A stretch of DNA of 64,000 nt, taken from the NCBI GenBank assembly GCA_023143095.1, contig JAGLIF010000009.1, forward strand, positions 124,001 to 188,000, given 5' to 3'. The notes beneath the pieces were generated by a model, which was not told where the DNA came from, made no database searches, and saw only the letters and a list, made by a program, of their open reading frames with translations. Positions within the stretch are counted from its first letter, which is position 1, and every line of letters begins with the position of its first letter. Shown piece after piece: positions 27,435 through 36,250 of this stretch. This DNA comes from Candidatus Altimarinota bacterium. GTDB taxonomy: Bacteria > Patescibacteriota > Gracilibacteria > UBA4473. The translations under genes and the position numbers were made by a program.

Positions 27435-28541
27435 TTACGAAGAATTCTTTTCCCAAAACGCTAACAAAAACTGATCAGTCATGCCCGCAATATAATCACA
27501 AATTCTTCGATGAACTGCTTCTTCTGGAAGAAAACTCTCTGGTATCTCATTGGGATAAGCTAAAAGAAAATCAAATGATTCACTAATAATCTTCTCTCCC
27601 CGTTCATTTATTACTTTTATTTCTGGACTCTGATAAAAATTACAAAATAAAAAATCTTTGAGCTCTTTCAATTTTTTATAAAACTTTGCATTAAACCGCA
27701 CTATTCTTACTTGCGAATTTTGCACATCTTCCAATGTTTTTATTTTCTCTTTTTTAAAATTCTGAATGGTATCTTCAATAATTTGTACTAAAAGATTTCT
27801 AATAATTCGACGCACAATAGCTGATCTAGATATTTTTTCTTCCTTAGACAAACTTTCCATCGCTTGTGCTGGAATATCAATCTTTTCCAAATCTTCAAGC
27901 TGAAAAAATGCTCCTCGAAGCCCATCTTCCAAATCCGCACTCAAATAAGCAATCTCATCAGAAAGATCTACCAATTGCGACTCCAAATGTGGAGAAAAAA
28001 TAATTTCTCCTGAAGGTCGATCAAAAAAAGTTTCATGTTTTTGCAATCCTTCTAACACTTCTAAATTTAAATTCATACCAGGAAAAGCCTCATATCGTCT
28101 CTCAAAAAAAGTTACCACTCGCAAACTTTGTTTATTATGATCAAATCCTTCCCCAAAAGTATGCATTTTCCTGTTCAACTCCATCTCTCCAGCGTGTCCA
28201 AATGGAGGATGTCCCAAATCATGAGCCAAAGCGATAGTTTCCGTCAAATCTTCATTTAGTTGCAATGAACGAGCCAAATCTCTAGCTATTTGTGCCACTT
28301 CGATTGAATGACTCAATCGATTTCGAAAATGATCCCCAAAACTCGGTGGTAACACCTGCATTTTCCCTTTTAAACGACGAAAACTAGTACTATGAATAAT
28401 TCTGTCTCGATCTCTCTGAAAAGGAAGTCTAAAAGGATCTGGATTCTCTGGAAAAACTCGCCCGCGACTCAATTCATTTTTTTGAGCATATGGCGCCAAA
28501 AGATTATCATATTGCAACCAAAGATTTTTTCCGTCCAACAT
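27435..28541 (-). CDS. dgt: dGTPase-like deoxynucleotide triphosphohydrolase
   Basis: This 368-aa HD-domain enzyme resembles bacterial dGTPases, which split dNTPs to deoxynucleosides and triphosphate. The start region DRDRIIHSTSFRRLKGKMQV and the metal ligands in RLSHSIEVAQIARDLA and IALAHDLGHPPFGHAGE are characteristic. Further blocks include LEGLQKHE and QLVDLSDEIAYLSADLEDGL. Some members help resist phage by altering dNTP pools, but here it is probably housekeeping. It lies upstream of murA with a 71-bp gap. Confidence 0.88.
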   Translation of the reverse strand: MLDGKNLWLQYDNLLAPYAQKNELSRGRVFPENPDPFRLPFQRDRDRIIHSTSFRRLKGKMQVLPPSFGDHFRNRLSHSIEVAQIARDLARSLQLNEDLTETIALAHDLGHPPFGHAGEMELNRKMHTFGEGFDHNKQSLRVVTFFERRYEAFPGMNLNLEVLEGLQKHETFFDRPSGEIIFSPHLESQLVDLSDEIAYLSADLEDGLRGAFFQLEDLEKIDIPAQAMESLSKEEKISRSAIVRRIIRNLLVQIIEDTIQNFKKEKIKTLEDVQNSQVRIVRFNAKFYKKLKELKDFLFCNFYQSPEIKVINERGEKIISESFDFLLAYPNEIPESFLPEEAVHRRICDYIAGMTDQFLLAFWEKNSS

Positions 28542-28627
28542 GCTTCGATACTAAAGCATAAACAAAAAAATAAAAAGACTTTCACCAAGTCCGGACTTTG
28601 TAGAGTCCGAACTTTAATATGATAATT

Positions 28628-28663
28628 AAAAGATTATTTTTGTCTTCCATCAGTGTTTCCTTT
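28628..28663 (-). repeat. Dispersed intergenic repeat, variant copy 6
   Basis: Minus-strand AAAGGAAACACTGATGGAAG then ACAAAAATAATCTTTTAATT. The AATCTTTTAATT end is shared with the copy at 34258, defining a subfamily. Confidence 0.6.
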
Positions 28664-28702
28664 AAAATTCTTCTGGTCTAAAACACCACCCATCCAAACA
28701 AA

Positions 28703-28792
28703 GGAGAGATGGCAGAGTGGTCGAACGCGCACGCTTGGAAAGCGTGTGAACGGGTAACCGTTCCGGGGGTTCAAATCCCCCTCTCTCCGCCA
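28703..28792 (+). tRNA. tRNA-Ser (anticodon GGA)
   Basis: This 90-nt class II tRNA has acceptor arms GGAGAGA / TCTCTCC, discriminator G and an encoded CCA. The anticodon arm ACGCTTGGAAAGCGT gives anticodon GGA. There is a long variable arm (GAACGGGTAACCGTTC) and a T arm GGGGGTTCAAATCCCCC. It reads UCC/UCU serine codons. Confidence 0.97.
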
Positions 28793-28867
28793 GACAACGC
28801 ACTAATGGCACCTGATTCTTTTCCACTCTAGTAGCGAGTGTTTAGGATTTTTTGCCTACTTAGGCTT

Positions 28868-28999
28868 TTAGACACCTTGAAAAATTTCCAAATACAGATT
28901 AATCGTTCTTTCTGATACCGTCAAACTATCACTATTTTTAAAGATTTTTTCAATTCTCCGTTCTTGATCCTGAAGTTTTTTTGATATTATTATTTTCAT
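28868..28999 (-). CDS. Small ORF downstream of the helicase remnant
   Basis: This 43-codon frame (MKIIISKKLQDQERRIEKIF...NLYLEIFQGV) begins 21 bp after the helicase remnant stop. It is charged and helical and may be a former partner or the displaced tail of the helicase. It could equally be noncoding. Confidence 0.3.
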   Translation of the reverse strand: MKIIISKKLQDQERRIEKIFKNSDSLTVSERTINLYLEIFQGV

Positions 29000-29019
29000 T
29001 TCATCTAAAATTAAGTGAT

Positions 29020-29297
29020 TCAAATTTCTAATAATCTCGGATTTTTATTCGTTAACTTCCGATAATACCTATTTCTTTTTTTGAACATACTTTCTAAATA
29101 CGAAATTTGCTTATCACGATAGTCATAGATAAATTTATTTCTTTCACTCCGTTGAATTCGTCCAATATATTGTTTCAATTTTCCTTCAAATGAAAATGGA
29201 AATACTAAAAATAATACATCCAAATCTGGAAAATCCATCCCTTCACCGAAAAATTGTTCAGTAGAAATAAGAACCTGAAAGTGTCCTTGTTTTATTT
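29020..29297 (-). pseudogene. C-terminal remnant of an SF2 helicase
   Basis: The minus-strand frame reads K-Q-G-H then FQVLISTEQFFGEGMDFPDL and later KLKQYIGRIQRSER, matching motif V and motif VI (QYIGRIQR) of superfamily 2 DEAD/DEAH helicases. Everything upstream, including Walker A and DExH, is missing, and the frame abuts the end of the metalloprotease gene at 29302. It is therefore a truncated leftover, probably cut when the neighbouring segment arrived. Confidence 0.7.
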
Positions 29298-29301
29298 TTT
29301 C

Positions 29302-31503
29302 TTATTTTCTCTTTTTCACCACGACAACCCCAACACCAACTACCAGAATCAAGATAATCCAATATCCAAAACTGCCTCCTTTTTCACTTCGGAAAGAATC
29401 AGTTCCAACAGTTTGAGCAATGGCTTCAAAATATTCTTCTGATGTGATTTTAATATCTTTATCAATATTGACTGACGCTTCGTATCGAGCTGGTGGAAAA
29501 GTCACGGGCAATCGACCATCTGTCACCACATACGACATCGAATAATTATATTCTGGGTTTTCAGGGAATGTAAATTCAAGCGTATGAGTTCCATTTTCTA
29601 CTTCCATAAACCGATTCGGAAGTGTTTGAAATGTTTTCCTGTTTTGGATTTTGGACGCACCTGTGAGTCCAACTTCATCTCCTTCGTCATAAGTCGGTTC
29701 GCAGGGATATTTATGCCAGTTACTATAATCAACCCATGGATCTACCAGTGGGTTGATGCTTCCATTTTTATCAATATCATAAGCTGGTTCTATATTAGCA
29801 ACCGTACAGGAATGTTCTCCGGTAGTATCTCTATATGTATTCGGGAGACTAAACTGTCTATCGCCATCTTGTTTATCCCAGAAAAAACCATGTGCAATAA
29901 AGAGTGGATTTAGTTTTTCTTTTCCGACTAATGGAATAAGTGCATCATAATAATCTTTAACGGTTTGATTGTTTTCATCTTTGATAATATTCCAAAGCTG
30001 TGTAAATCCGATTTGAACAGTATCGCCTTTATCATTATGTTTATCCATCAGATCATTGAGTAAAGACACCACAGCAAATTCCTCTCGCGGGAAAACAGAT
30101 TCCATATCCCAGGCCTTATAATTAACCTCCCAATTGTATCCAAATGCTATGGGAGATGGTTCATAGATGTGAGGATAAGCGTGTTCGTATTCTTGTGCCA
30201 TTAGCAGAGCGAGAAATGTTGCCAATCCTTCTCCGATGGAATCCGCTGTGGATGAATTCAACATTCCCCCGTGATTAAATCCTCCATTCGAGATATCCGT
30301 ATTCCAAACAACTGGTTCATAGAGCGTTTGCATTACATGGTGTCCAAATTCATGGAAGAGAGTCAGAGGTGAATCTGGAGAATAGTAGTCAGAATCTTTA
30401 GTCGCCAAATGAATAGATCCATATGTTGGATCATAATGACTTGATTTCTCAACATTATCAGCATCAGAACTGTAGGCAAAAACAGTAATTGGAGAAATAT
30501 CAGTGCCTCTGATTTGAGAAACATCAGCCATCAAAATAAGTTCAGCAAAATCCATTGCTTGGGCCAATTGAACGTATTTATCAACCAAACCTCTCACTCG
30601 AGTTCGTCCACTTGTTGATTCGTAATCATTACTGAGTACCATTTGTATGGCAAAATCTTTTTCTTTCTGGATATCGATATCTCTCCAAATCTCAACGACA
30701 TCGGTTCCAATTGAGTTATCCACAATTTCAAATGTATTTGTGCTGTCTTGGTATCCTGCAAGCGTAAGTTTGAGTTTTCCTTGTTTCGCTTCTGTATCAA
30801 GATTAAATGTATACGCTCCATCAAGATCAGTCTTTGTCTCATATTTTTTGCCACCAATATCGAGTTCTATTTTGGCATACGGGATTGGTTGTTTGAGTTT
30901 CAAAATATCAAGCCCATACGCTCGTCCTTTGAGTGTTGCCACAGGAGGCTTCCCTTCTGGTGAAAAATTCTGGGCGGCTATTTTTCCTGCTTCCACTCGT
31001 TTCATTGATTCAGCATCAGCTTTCGCATTTTTTTCATCATAACTGAGCGTTTTATCCCATGGGAAACGACCTTCAATTTTTGCAAGATACCTCCCAATGG
31101 CAACAAAGCCACGACATCCTCCAGAATTACCTGAAACGAGATTACACTCTTTTACTTTGAGTCTCCTTCTAAGATTTCCCGTTAGAGGACGTTCTTTTTG
31201 GTATGTTGCGTATTCGTACTCCAATTGCGCTTCTGCTTCATCTTTAAAACATTGATATTCAATATTTATAGAATTGTTTTTTGTACCTGATTCATAACGA
31301 CATGTTATTTTCTTTGATTCTCGCCATCCATCTCTCTCTACTATTTTTGTTTGATATTCTAGTCCCATAATAGGGGCAGTCGGACAATCCTCTTCAGTTA
31401 TCCAACAACTTCCCGTATCAAAAGCGGACACAGAATGTATACCAAAAAATAAAGCAATAGCCAAAACTATCAAACGGGGAATGTATAGTTGAAATGTTTT
31501 CAT
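29302..31503 (-). CDS. Membrane-anchored zinc metalloprotease, gluzincin-like
   Basis: This 733-aa exported protein begins with a signal peptide (MKTFQLYIPRLIVLAIALFFGIHSVSA) and has Cys pairs in its N-terminal part. A carboxypeptidase-regulatory-like Ig domain lies at about 195-270 (VATLKGRAYGLDILKLKQPI, TDLDGAYTFNLDTE). A protease domain has H384-E-F-G-H388 in LTLFHEFGHHVM and a plausible third ligand, E425, in ADSIGEGLATF. The C-terminus is a single membrane helix followed by KKRK. GC is visibly higher than in its neighbours, and broken genes flank it on both sides, suggesting transfer. The substrate is unknown. Confidence 0.75.
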   Translation of the reverse strand: MKTFQLYIPRLIVLAIALFFGIHSVSAFDTGSCWITEEDCPTAPIMGLEYQTKIVERDGWRESKKITCRYESGTKNNSINIEYQCFKDEAEAQLEYEYATYQKERPLTGNLRRRLKVKECNLVSGNSGGCRGFVAIGRYLAKIEGRFPWDKTLSYDEKNAKADAESMKRVEAGKIAAQNFSPEGKPPVATLKGRAYGLDILKLKQPIPYAKIELDIGGKKYETKTDLDGAYTFNLDTEAKQGKLKLTLAGYQDSTNTFEIVDNSIGTDVVEIWRDIDIQKEKDFAIQMVLSNDYESTSGRTRVRGLVDKYVQLAQAMDFAELILMADVSQIRGTDISPITVFAYSSDADNVEKSSHYDPTYGSIHLATKDSDYYSPDSPLTLFHEFGHHVMQTLYEPVVWNTDISNGGFNHGGMLNSSTADSIGEGLATFLALLMAQEYEHAYPHIYEPSPIAFGYNWEVNYKAWDMESVFPREEFAVVSLLNDLMDKHNDKGDTVQIGFTQLWNIIKDENNQTVKDYYDALIPLVGKEKLNPLFIAHGFFWDKQDGDRQFSLPNTYRDTTGEHSCTVANIEPAYDIDKNGSINPLVDPWVDYSNWHKYPCEPTYDEGDEVGLTGASKIQNRKTFQTLPNRFMEVENGTHTLEFTFPENPEYNYSMSYVVTDGRLPVTFPPARYEASVNIDKDIKITSEEYFEAIAQTVGTDSFRSEKGGSFGYWIILILVVGVGVVVVKKRK

Positions 31504-31547
31504 TGCTTTTGAGTATATGTCTCTTCTTAAAAAAAATCAAAAAAATG

Positions 31548-31793
31548 GTGACCCCGTGGAACCTTGAAATCCCCAAATGTAGTATTTAATTTCAAACAAA
31601 ACTCTTTCCAAATATCTTTATGTGAAACTTTACCAATAAGCATATCTTAATGCCATGTACGATAAATAGACAAAATTTCATCAAAAGTTTTATTAGGAAT
31701 AAATTTTGATAAATAAGCACAAGTTGTAAAAGAACCGGACTTATCCAAAGTTATTACTCCATCAAAATCAAAGAAAATCCATTTTGTACTCAT
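31548..31793 (-). pseudogene. HAD-family hydrolase pseudogene
   Basis: Translation from the ATG at 31793 gives MSTKWIFFDFDGVITLDKSG, with the HAD motif I DFDGV. The same frame meets a TAA at 31649-31647 (codon 49), then continues as DMLIGKVSHKDIWKEF until it stops resembling a protein near 31548. The nonsense codon and missing C-terminal two thirds mark it as decayed. Confidence 0.65.
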
Positions 31794-31884
31794 TTTTATT
31801 TATTTTTTAAATAATCAGTAAGTTGTTGTATTGCTAACTTGATGGAATTAAAATTTTATTTTGAAACTAATTTTGTTTCTCCTT

Positions 31885-31920
31885 ATGTAATGATTATAAT
31901 CATTATTATAATCATTACAT
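31885..31920. repeat. 36-bp palindrome, copy A
   Basis: Two perfect 16-bp arms, ATGTAATGATTATAAT and its complement, flank the 4-nt centre CATT. A related palindrome of identical length lies at 54680-54715. Confidence 0.8.
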
Positions 31921-31963
31921 GAAATTATTTAAATTTTTCCTTGAATTTTCTAAAAAATCGTTT

Positions 31964-32116
31964 CTATTCTTCCAAGACTTCTATCCTAAACACATCGGTA
32001 AAACCTTTTGATTGCAAATATTTTCTCATCGCTTGAATATTGCAAATATCTAATTTCAAATCTTTATATTGTAGATATCCACCATTCGGATTGTTTTTAT
32101 TTATTAACAAAACTAA
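31964..32116 (-). pseudogene. Short protein-coding remnant, origin unclear
   Basis: A 50-codon open frame without a start codon encodes NPNGGYLQYKDLKLDICNIQ and then AMRKYLQSKGFTDVFRIEVL before a stop. The residue pattern looks like real protein (perhaps the C-terminus of a CYTH or similar domain), but I cannot assign it. It sits between the HAD pseudogene and the methyltransferase gene. Confidence 0.3.
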
Positions 32117-32163
32117 CTAAATTACGATAAGTTGTTTATTCAAAAATAATAATAAATACTAAA

Positions 32164-32853
32164 CTACGAACCTACTTTTTCAAAAACAAGTAAATTGGAA
32201 ATCAAAAATTTGTTAAATTGATTTTGTGTTTTCATATCGTTCGTCAGTTGAAAATCCTGCTTTCTCATTTCCGTCACAAGTTCCTCTTGTGTCGTATTAT
32301 AATATTTCCCATATCCCAAAGTAGTTTTATAAATCTGAGCAAGTACATCAAAAATTTGTCTTTTGAATCCTTCCGAAACTTCAGGCTTAAAAGTTTCAAC
32401 AACTACTAGTTTACCACTTGGAACAAGTACTCTTTTTGCTTCCTTAATTGCAATTTTAAGCTCTTCTAATGATAAATGATGTAATATCTGACAAAAAAAT
32501 ATTGAAGAAGCTTTTTTTGAATCAATGGGAAGTTCCGTAGCATTTCCACAAACAAAATCAATTCCTTCCTTTTTTTGCCTTGCATTTTGTGTTCTCTGAA
32601 AATCTAAATCAACTCCAATCAATTCAGCTTGTGTTCCAATCATTCTTTTTAGTACTGATAATTTATTTCCAAAACCACTTCCAACTTCTAAAACATCAAT
32701 AGAATTATTCTCAAAAAAGGAAATGTCTTCAAAAAATCCAACTTCCTCCAAAAAGTTGATATATGTCCCTTCAAATATAACAGCCCTAATTTTTAAACAA
32801 ATCTCTCTAATACTTTCTTGAAAATCAAAATGTTTTTCAGTTAATTCCTCCAT
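32164..32853 (-). CDS. Class I SAM-dependent methyltransferase
   Basis: This 229-aa protein has the Rossmann methyltransferase motifs: DVLEVGSGFGNKLSVLKRM (SAM loop), LIGVDLDFQRTQNA (motif II acidic residue), CGNATELPIDSKKASSIFFC (motif III/IV) and LVPSGKLVVVETFKPE. It resembles the UbiE/COQ5-like group, but the substrate cannot be deduced. It stands between a degraded patch and mraY. Confidence 0.78.
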   Translation of the reverse strand: MEELTEKHFDFQESIREICLKIRAVIFEGTYINFLEEVGFFEDISFFENNSIDVLEVGSGFGNKLSVLKRMIGTQAELIGVDLDFQRTQNARQKKEGIDFVCGNATELPIDSKKASSIFFCQILHHLSLEELKIAIKEAKRVLVPSGKLVVVETFKPEVSEGFKRQIFDVLAQIYKTTLGYGKYYNTTQEELVTEMRKQDFQLTNDMKTQNQFNKFLISNLLVFEKVGS

Positions 32854-32948
32854 TTTCTAAAAATGCTCAATTATCTATAATTAGTCAGAATTTTTTTATT
32901 TTTTTCCCTATTGATATTGAACCTATTTTCAAATTCCCTTCATAAACT

Positions 32949-34013
32949 CTACAAAAAACCACTATCTCCCATTCCCAGCAACCCAACCAACATTCCAACT
33001 CCTCCAAACCAAGCTCCAAGTATCCAAAAACGCATTACAATTTGCGTCTCAGACCAACCCTTCGCTTCAAAATGATGATGAATCGGCGCAATAAGAAATA
33101 GTTTTCTCTTGAAATATTTTTTCCAAAAAAGCTGCAAGATAACAGAAATTGTTTCTAATACAAAAATCGCTCCTACAATCGCCAAAATAAATATTGCATT
33201 AGTCATCAATGCAATAACACCAAGCGTCGCCCCAAGCGCCAAACTCCCTGTGTCTCCCATATAAATTTTGGCGGGAGGAATATTGAACCATAAAAAAGCA
33301 GTAATCGCCGCCACCACAATCGCACAAAAAACGGATAAAATTGGCAAACCATAAAAATAAGAAATAACAGCAAAAATCCCATAAGAAATCGATAAAAGTC
33401 CTCCTGCAAGACCATCCAATCCATCCGTTAAATTCACAGAATTGGAAACTCCCACCAAAATAAAAACAAAAAGTGGAAAATACCACAACCCAATATCAAA
33501 ATCTCCTATTCCAGGAATATGAATTGTAGAATAATCAAGCTTAAAAACAAACCAAAAAGCTCCAAATACTGCAAATAAAAAGAGTGTCCAAAATTTTACT
33601 TTAGCCGACAACCCCTTCTGTTTCGAACTTTCCGAAATATTTAGATAATCATCAATAAGTCCCAAAAATCCAACCACTCCTAAAGTAAAAATCGGTAAAT
33701 AAGTTTCTCCACGATTGAGCAACGAGTAATCTATTACACCAAAATAAGAAAGAATTCTTGAAAGAATAATCGTTATAAAAATCGAAACAATAATCACCAC
33801 TCCACCCATCGTAGGTGTTCCTGATTTGTGCAAATGAAGTGCCTTAAAAAGCTTGGCTGTGCCACCAAAGAGTCCTTCTTCACGAATTTTCTGCGTGAAT
33901 TTATAGTTTGTCACAAAGGTTATAAATTTAGGAAATAAAAAAATTCCGACCAAAAAAGCAAAAAGCGCATAACTAGAAATCTCAATAAGATTTTGAATAT
34001 GTATAAATTCCAT
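32949..34013 (-). CDS. mraY: Phospho-N-acetylmuramoyl-pentapeptide-transferase
   Basis: This 354-aa polytopic membrane enzyme makes lipid I from UDP-MurNAc-pentapeptide and undecaprenyl phosphate. Signature blocks are HLHKSGTPTMGGVVI, GLIDDYLNIS (first Asp pair), SVNLTDGLDGLAGG, KIYMGDTGSLALG and APIHHHFEAKGWSE. About ten hydrophobic helices are evident. I start at the ATG at 34013, three codons inside a TTG-initiated longer frame. Neither mur nor fts genes flank it, so the usual dcw cluster is dispersed. Confidence 0.95.
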   Translation of the reverse strand: MEFIHIQNLIEISSYALFAFLVGIFLFPKFITFVTNYKFTQKIREEGLFGGTAKLFKALHLHKSGTPTMGGVVIIVSIFITIILSRILSYFGVIDYSLLNRGETYLPIFTLGVVGFLGLIDDYLNISESSKQKGLSAKVKFWTLFLFAVFGAFWFVFKLDYSTIHIPGIGDFDIGLWYFPLFVFILVGVSNSVNLTDGLDGLAGGLLSISYGIFAVISYFYGLPILSVFCAIVVAAITAFLWFNIPPAKIYMGDTGSLALGATLGVIALMTNAIFILAIVGAIFVLETISVILQLFWKKYFKRKLFLIAPIHHHFEAKGWSETQIVMRFWILGAWFGGVGMLVGLLGMGDSGFL

Positions 34014-34107
34014 AAGAAACAATTTAAATTATTTTTTGAATAAATTTTTTATACACCAAATTTAATTTTATATCTTAAAAAAGTCAATTCTAATTTTTAT
34101 ATTAAAA

Positions 34108-34251
34108 TTGTCTTCCCATTCTTGAAACGGGATCTACGATATTTTATCTTTTTATGTGGATCCCAGCCTACGCTGGAATGAGGGTAGAGTAGATTTTTCC
34201 CCTAATTCATGCAATTCTCTTCTCCTCATTCCTACGAAGACAGGAACAAAT
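34108..34251 (-). repeat. Modular palindromic repeat element, copy 1
   Basis: Minus-strand module A contains CGTAGATCCCGTTTCAAGAA and continues to a complementary CGGGA. It is paired with module B, the hairpin TTCCAGCGTAGGCTGGGA-like sequence, at 34158-34183, and a second B-like unit at 34222-34251. Related copies occur at 37189, 54731 and 63672. Confidence 0.7.
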
Positions 34252-34257
34252 TTTTTA

Positions 34258-34297
34258 TAATTAAAAGATTATTTTTTATCAATATTTCCTTAAACAG
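34258..34297 (-). repeat. Dispersed intergenic repeat, copy 7, overlapping a stop codon
   Basis: Minus-strand TTAAGGAAATATTGATAAAA then AATAATCTTTTAATTATAAA. The last codons of the O-antigen-ligase-like gene (TTA AGG AAA TAT TGA) lie inside this repeat. Confidence 0.7.
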
Positions 34298-35520
34298 GCA
34301 AATATTAAAAAATAAGATATTGAAATTGGTGTCATATCAAAAATAGTTGCCATTCCTCCAAGCAATAAAACCGATATCAAAAAAACACGGCTATCTAATG
34401 AAAATCGTCTCCATAAACTCACAAAAAATAAAAACATCATTAAAAGTCCCACAATCCCCGTCTGTACAAAAATATCAATAAAGATATTTTCAGCAATCAA
34501 TGCCTTATCATCGTTATGAAGTATCAAATTTCTTTGTCTCGCAGAAGGTCCAATCGATGCTAAATCGCCTATTAATGGATGTTCCATCCCTAACTTCAAA
34601 GCTTCTATCGGTCTAGTAAAATGCTGTGAAGTCCCTGCTCTTTGTATAATTTTTTTGTTCAACCCTTCTTTATTAACAACCAAACCACCTAAAATCACCA
34701 ATGAGAATATTCCTAAGCCTATGAATATCAGCTTTTTCCACTTTGATTCCTTCGCCTTTTTCCATAAAAACCAGCCTGCTAAAAAAAGTGAAACAACCAA
34801 TGCCGCTCGAGAAAAACTCTGAAAGATTCCAAAGAACAAAAATGCCAAAACCACATAATCCAATAACTTCAATCGTACCTCTCTTTTTTTCCATAGAAAC
34901 AAAAAAAGAGCACTCACCAATAAATGAGAAAACTCAATTGGACCTGAACTAGCTCCTTGCATTCTGATAAAATTTCCCACCTCATGATAAATAGGGATAG
35001 TTTGCCCTGGCACCCAACTCGAAATCGTTTGTGCATAAAAGTTTTTCAAAATCTCTATCCCTCCAAAAAACTTCATCCAAATACCAAACAACACCGAAAG
35101 TGTGCAAGAATAAATGAAGAAAGTAAAAAACTTAGGAAAAAAATACTGCTTCGATAATTGATCATTTTCTTCTCTGTTTGAAACACTTTCCAACCATTGA
35201 GTCATAACCAAAAACACAAACACCCCCATCCCAAGGTATCTTGCCGAAATTATGGCATAGAGATCAAATTTTTGAAATCCCACAAGTACCAAAAGCCAAA
35301 AAAGAAAAAGAACTGCCCAGAATGAAGGATTTTTAAAAAAACAATCTCCCTCTCTTATTTTGAATTGAAGAAGAAGTATCAATAATAAAAGAATCAAAAT
35401 ACATTCTTTCCAAAAAGAAAAAATTGATGGGAAAAAAACAGAAATTACCCCATGCCACGGCAAAAGTACCAGAAGCAAAACCACTAAAATCTTAGAAACT
35501 TTTTGTAAAACACCTATCAT
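34279..35520 (-). CDS. O-antigen ligase / Wzy-like membrane protein
   Basis: This 413-aa protein of about ten hydrophobic helices has the Wzy_C/WaaL pattern: a large loop with LGMEHPLIGDLASIGPSARQ and LHNDDKALIAENIFIDIFVQ, followed by TGIVGLLMMFLFFVSLWRR. Such enzymes polymerise surface polysaccharide or ligate it to a carrier. It is upstream and divergent from uppS, whose product makes the carrier lipid. The final residues are encoded by a dispersed repeat, so the C-terminus may have been altered. The ATG at 35520 follows a TTG. Confidence 0.75.
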   Translation of the reverse strand: MIGVLQKVSKILVVLLLVLLPWHGVISVFFPSIFSFWKECILILLLLILLLQFKIREGDCFFKNPSFWAVLFLFWLLVLVGFQKFDLYAIISARYLGMGVFVFLVMTQWLESVSNREENDQLSKQYFFPKFFTFFIYSCTLSVLFGIWMKFFGGIEILKNFYAQTISSWVPGQTIPIYHEVGNFIRMQGASSGPIEFSHLLVSALFLFLWKKREVRLKLLDYVVLAFLFFGIFQSFSRAALVVSLFLAGWFLWKKAKESKWKKLIFIGLGIFSLVILGGLVVNKEGLNKKIIQRAGTSQHFTRPIEALKLGMEHPLIGDLASIGPSARQRNLILHNDDKALIAENIFIDIFVQTGIVGLLMMFLFFVSLWRRFSLDSRVFLISVLLLGGMATIFDMTPISISYFLIFACLRKY

Positions 35521-35576
35521 CAAAAAGAATTCTACTTAAAATATTTCTAACAACAATCATCAAACATATTGTTAAA

Positions 35577-36233
35577 ATGAATTTTGGACTCATCGCTGAC
35601 GGAAACCGAAGATGGGCAAAGGATAAAAACCTTTCTCTGAAAGAAGGACATTTCAATGGTTTCCTCACTATTCGAAACGAAATATTCCCAGTACTAGAAA
35701 AAGATCCTGATTTTAAAAGTTTAAGTATTTACGGATTTTCAACTGAAAACTGGAAACGAAACCCTTTAGAAGTAAAAAATCTAATGAATCTTTTTAAAGA
35801 AATATTTGATGGCTGGATATCCGAATTAATCGAAAAAAAAGTTCGATTCGTTCACGCCGGTAGAAAAGACCGTATTCCAAAATCTTTAGCAGAAAAACTC
35901 AAAAAAGCAGAAGAACTTTCCCAAAAGTTTAATCGTTTTACCATCTATCTCTGTTTGGACTACGGAGGTAGAGATGAAATTTTAAGAGGTTTTGAAAAAA
36001 TAGAAAACACGAAGAATCTAAACGAAAAAACATTTTCTGATTTTCTCGAAGTTCCAGAGTTAGACATCGTAGTACGCAGTGGAGGAGAAAACAGAATTTC
36101 CAATTTTTGCATCTGGCAAGCCGCTTACGCTGAATTTTTCTTTACCAAAAAATTGCTTCCAAACCTTAAAAAAAAGGATATACAAAAAATATTAGAACAA
36201 TTCAAAAACAGAAACAGACGAATTGGAAAATAA
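35577..36233 (+). CDS. uppS: Undecaprenyl diphosphate synthase
   Basis: This 218-aa cis-prenyltransferase condenses isopentenyl diphosphate onto farnesyl diphosphate to give the cell-wall carrier lipid. The family start IADGNRRWAKDKNLSLKEGH (usually MDGNGRWA), SIYGFSTENWKR, FTIYLCLDYGGRDEI, and the C-terminal VRSGGENRISNFCIWQAAYAE are all present. It is slightly shorter than the 240-250 aa norm. The prenyl diphosphate synthase converges from the other side. Confidence 0.92.
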   Translation: MNFGLIADGNRRWAKDKNLSLKEGHFNGFLTIRNEIFPVLEKDPDFKSLSIYGFSTENWKRNPLEVKNLMNLFKEIFDGWISELIEKKVRFVHAGRKDRIPKSLAEKLKKAEELSQKFNRFTIYLCLDYGGRDEILRGFEKIENTKNLNEKTFSDFLEVPELDIVVRSGGENRISNFCIWQAAYAEFFFTKKLLPNLKKKDIQKILEQFKNRNRRIGK

Positions 36234-36250
36234 GGATATTTAACAAATAA

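Noticed and set aside
30647-31042. 131-codon plus-strand frame within the metalloprotease gene
   Set aside because: It is antisense shadow of a well-supported exported protein.
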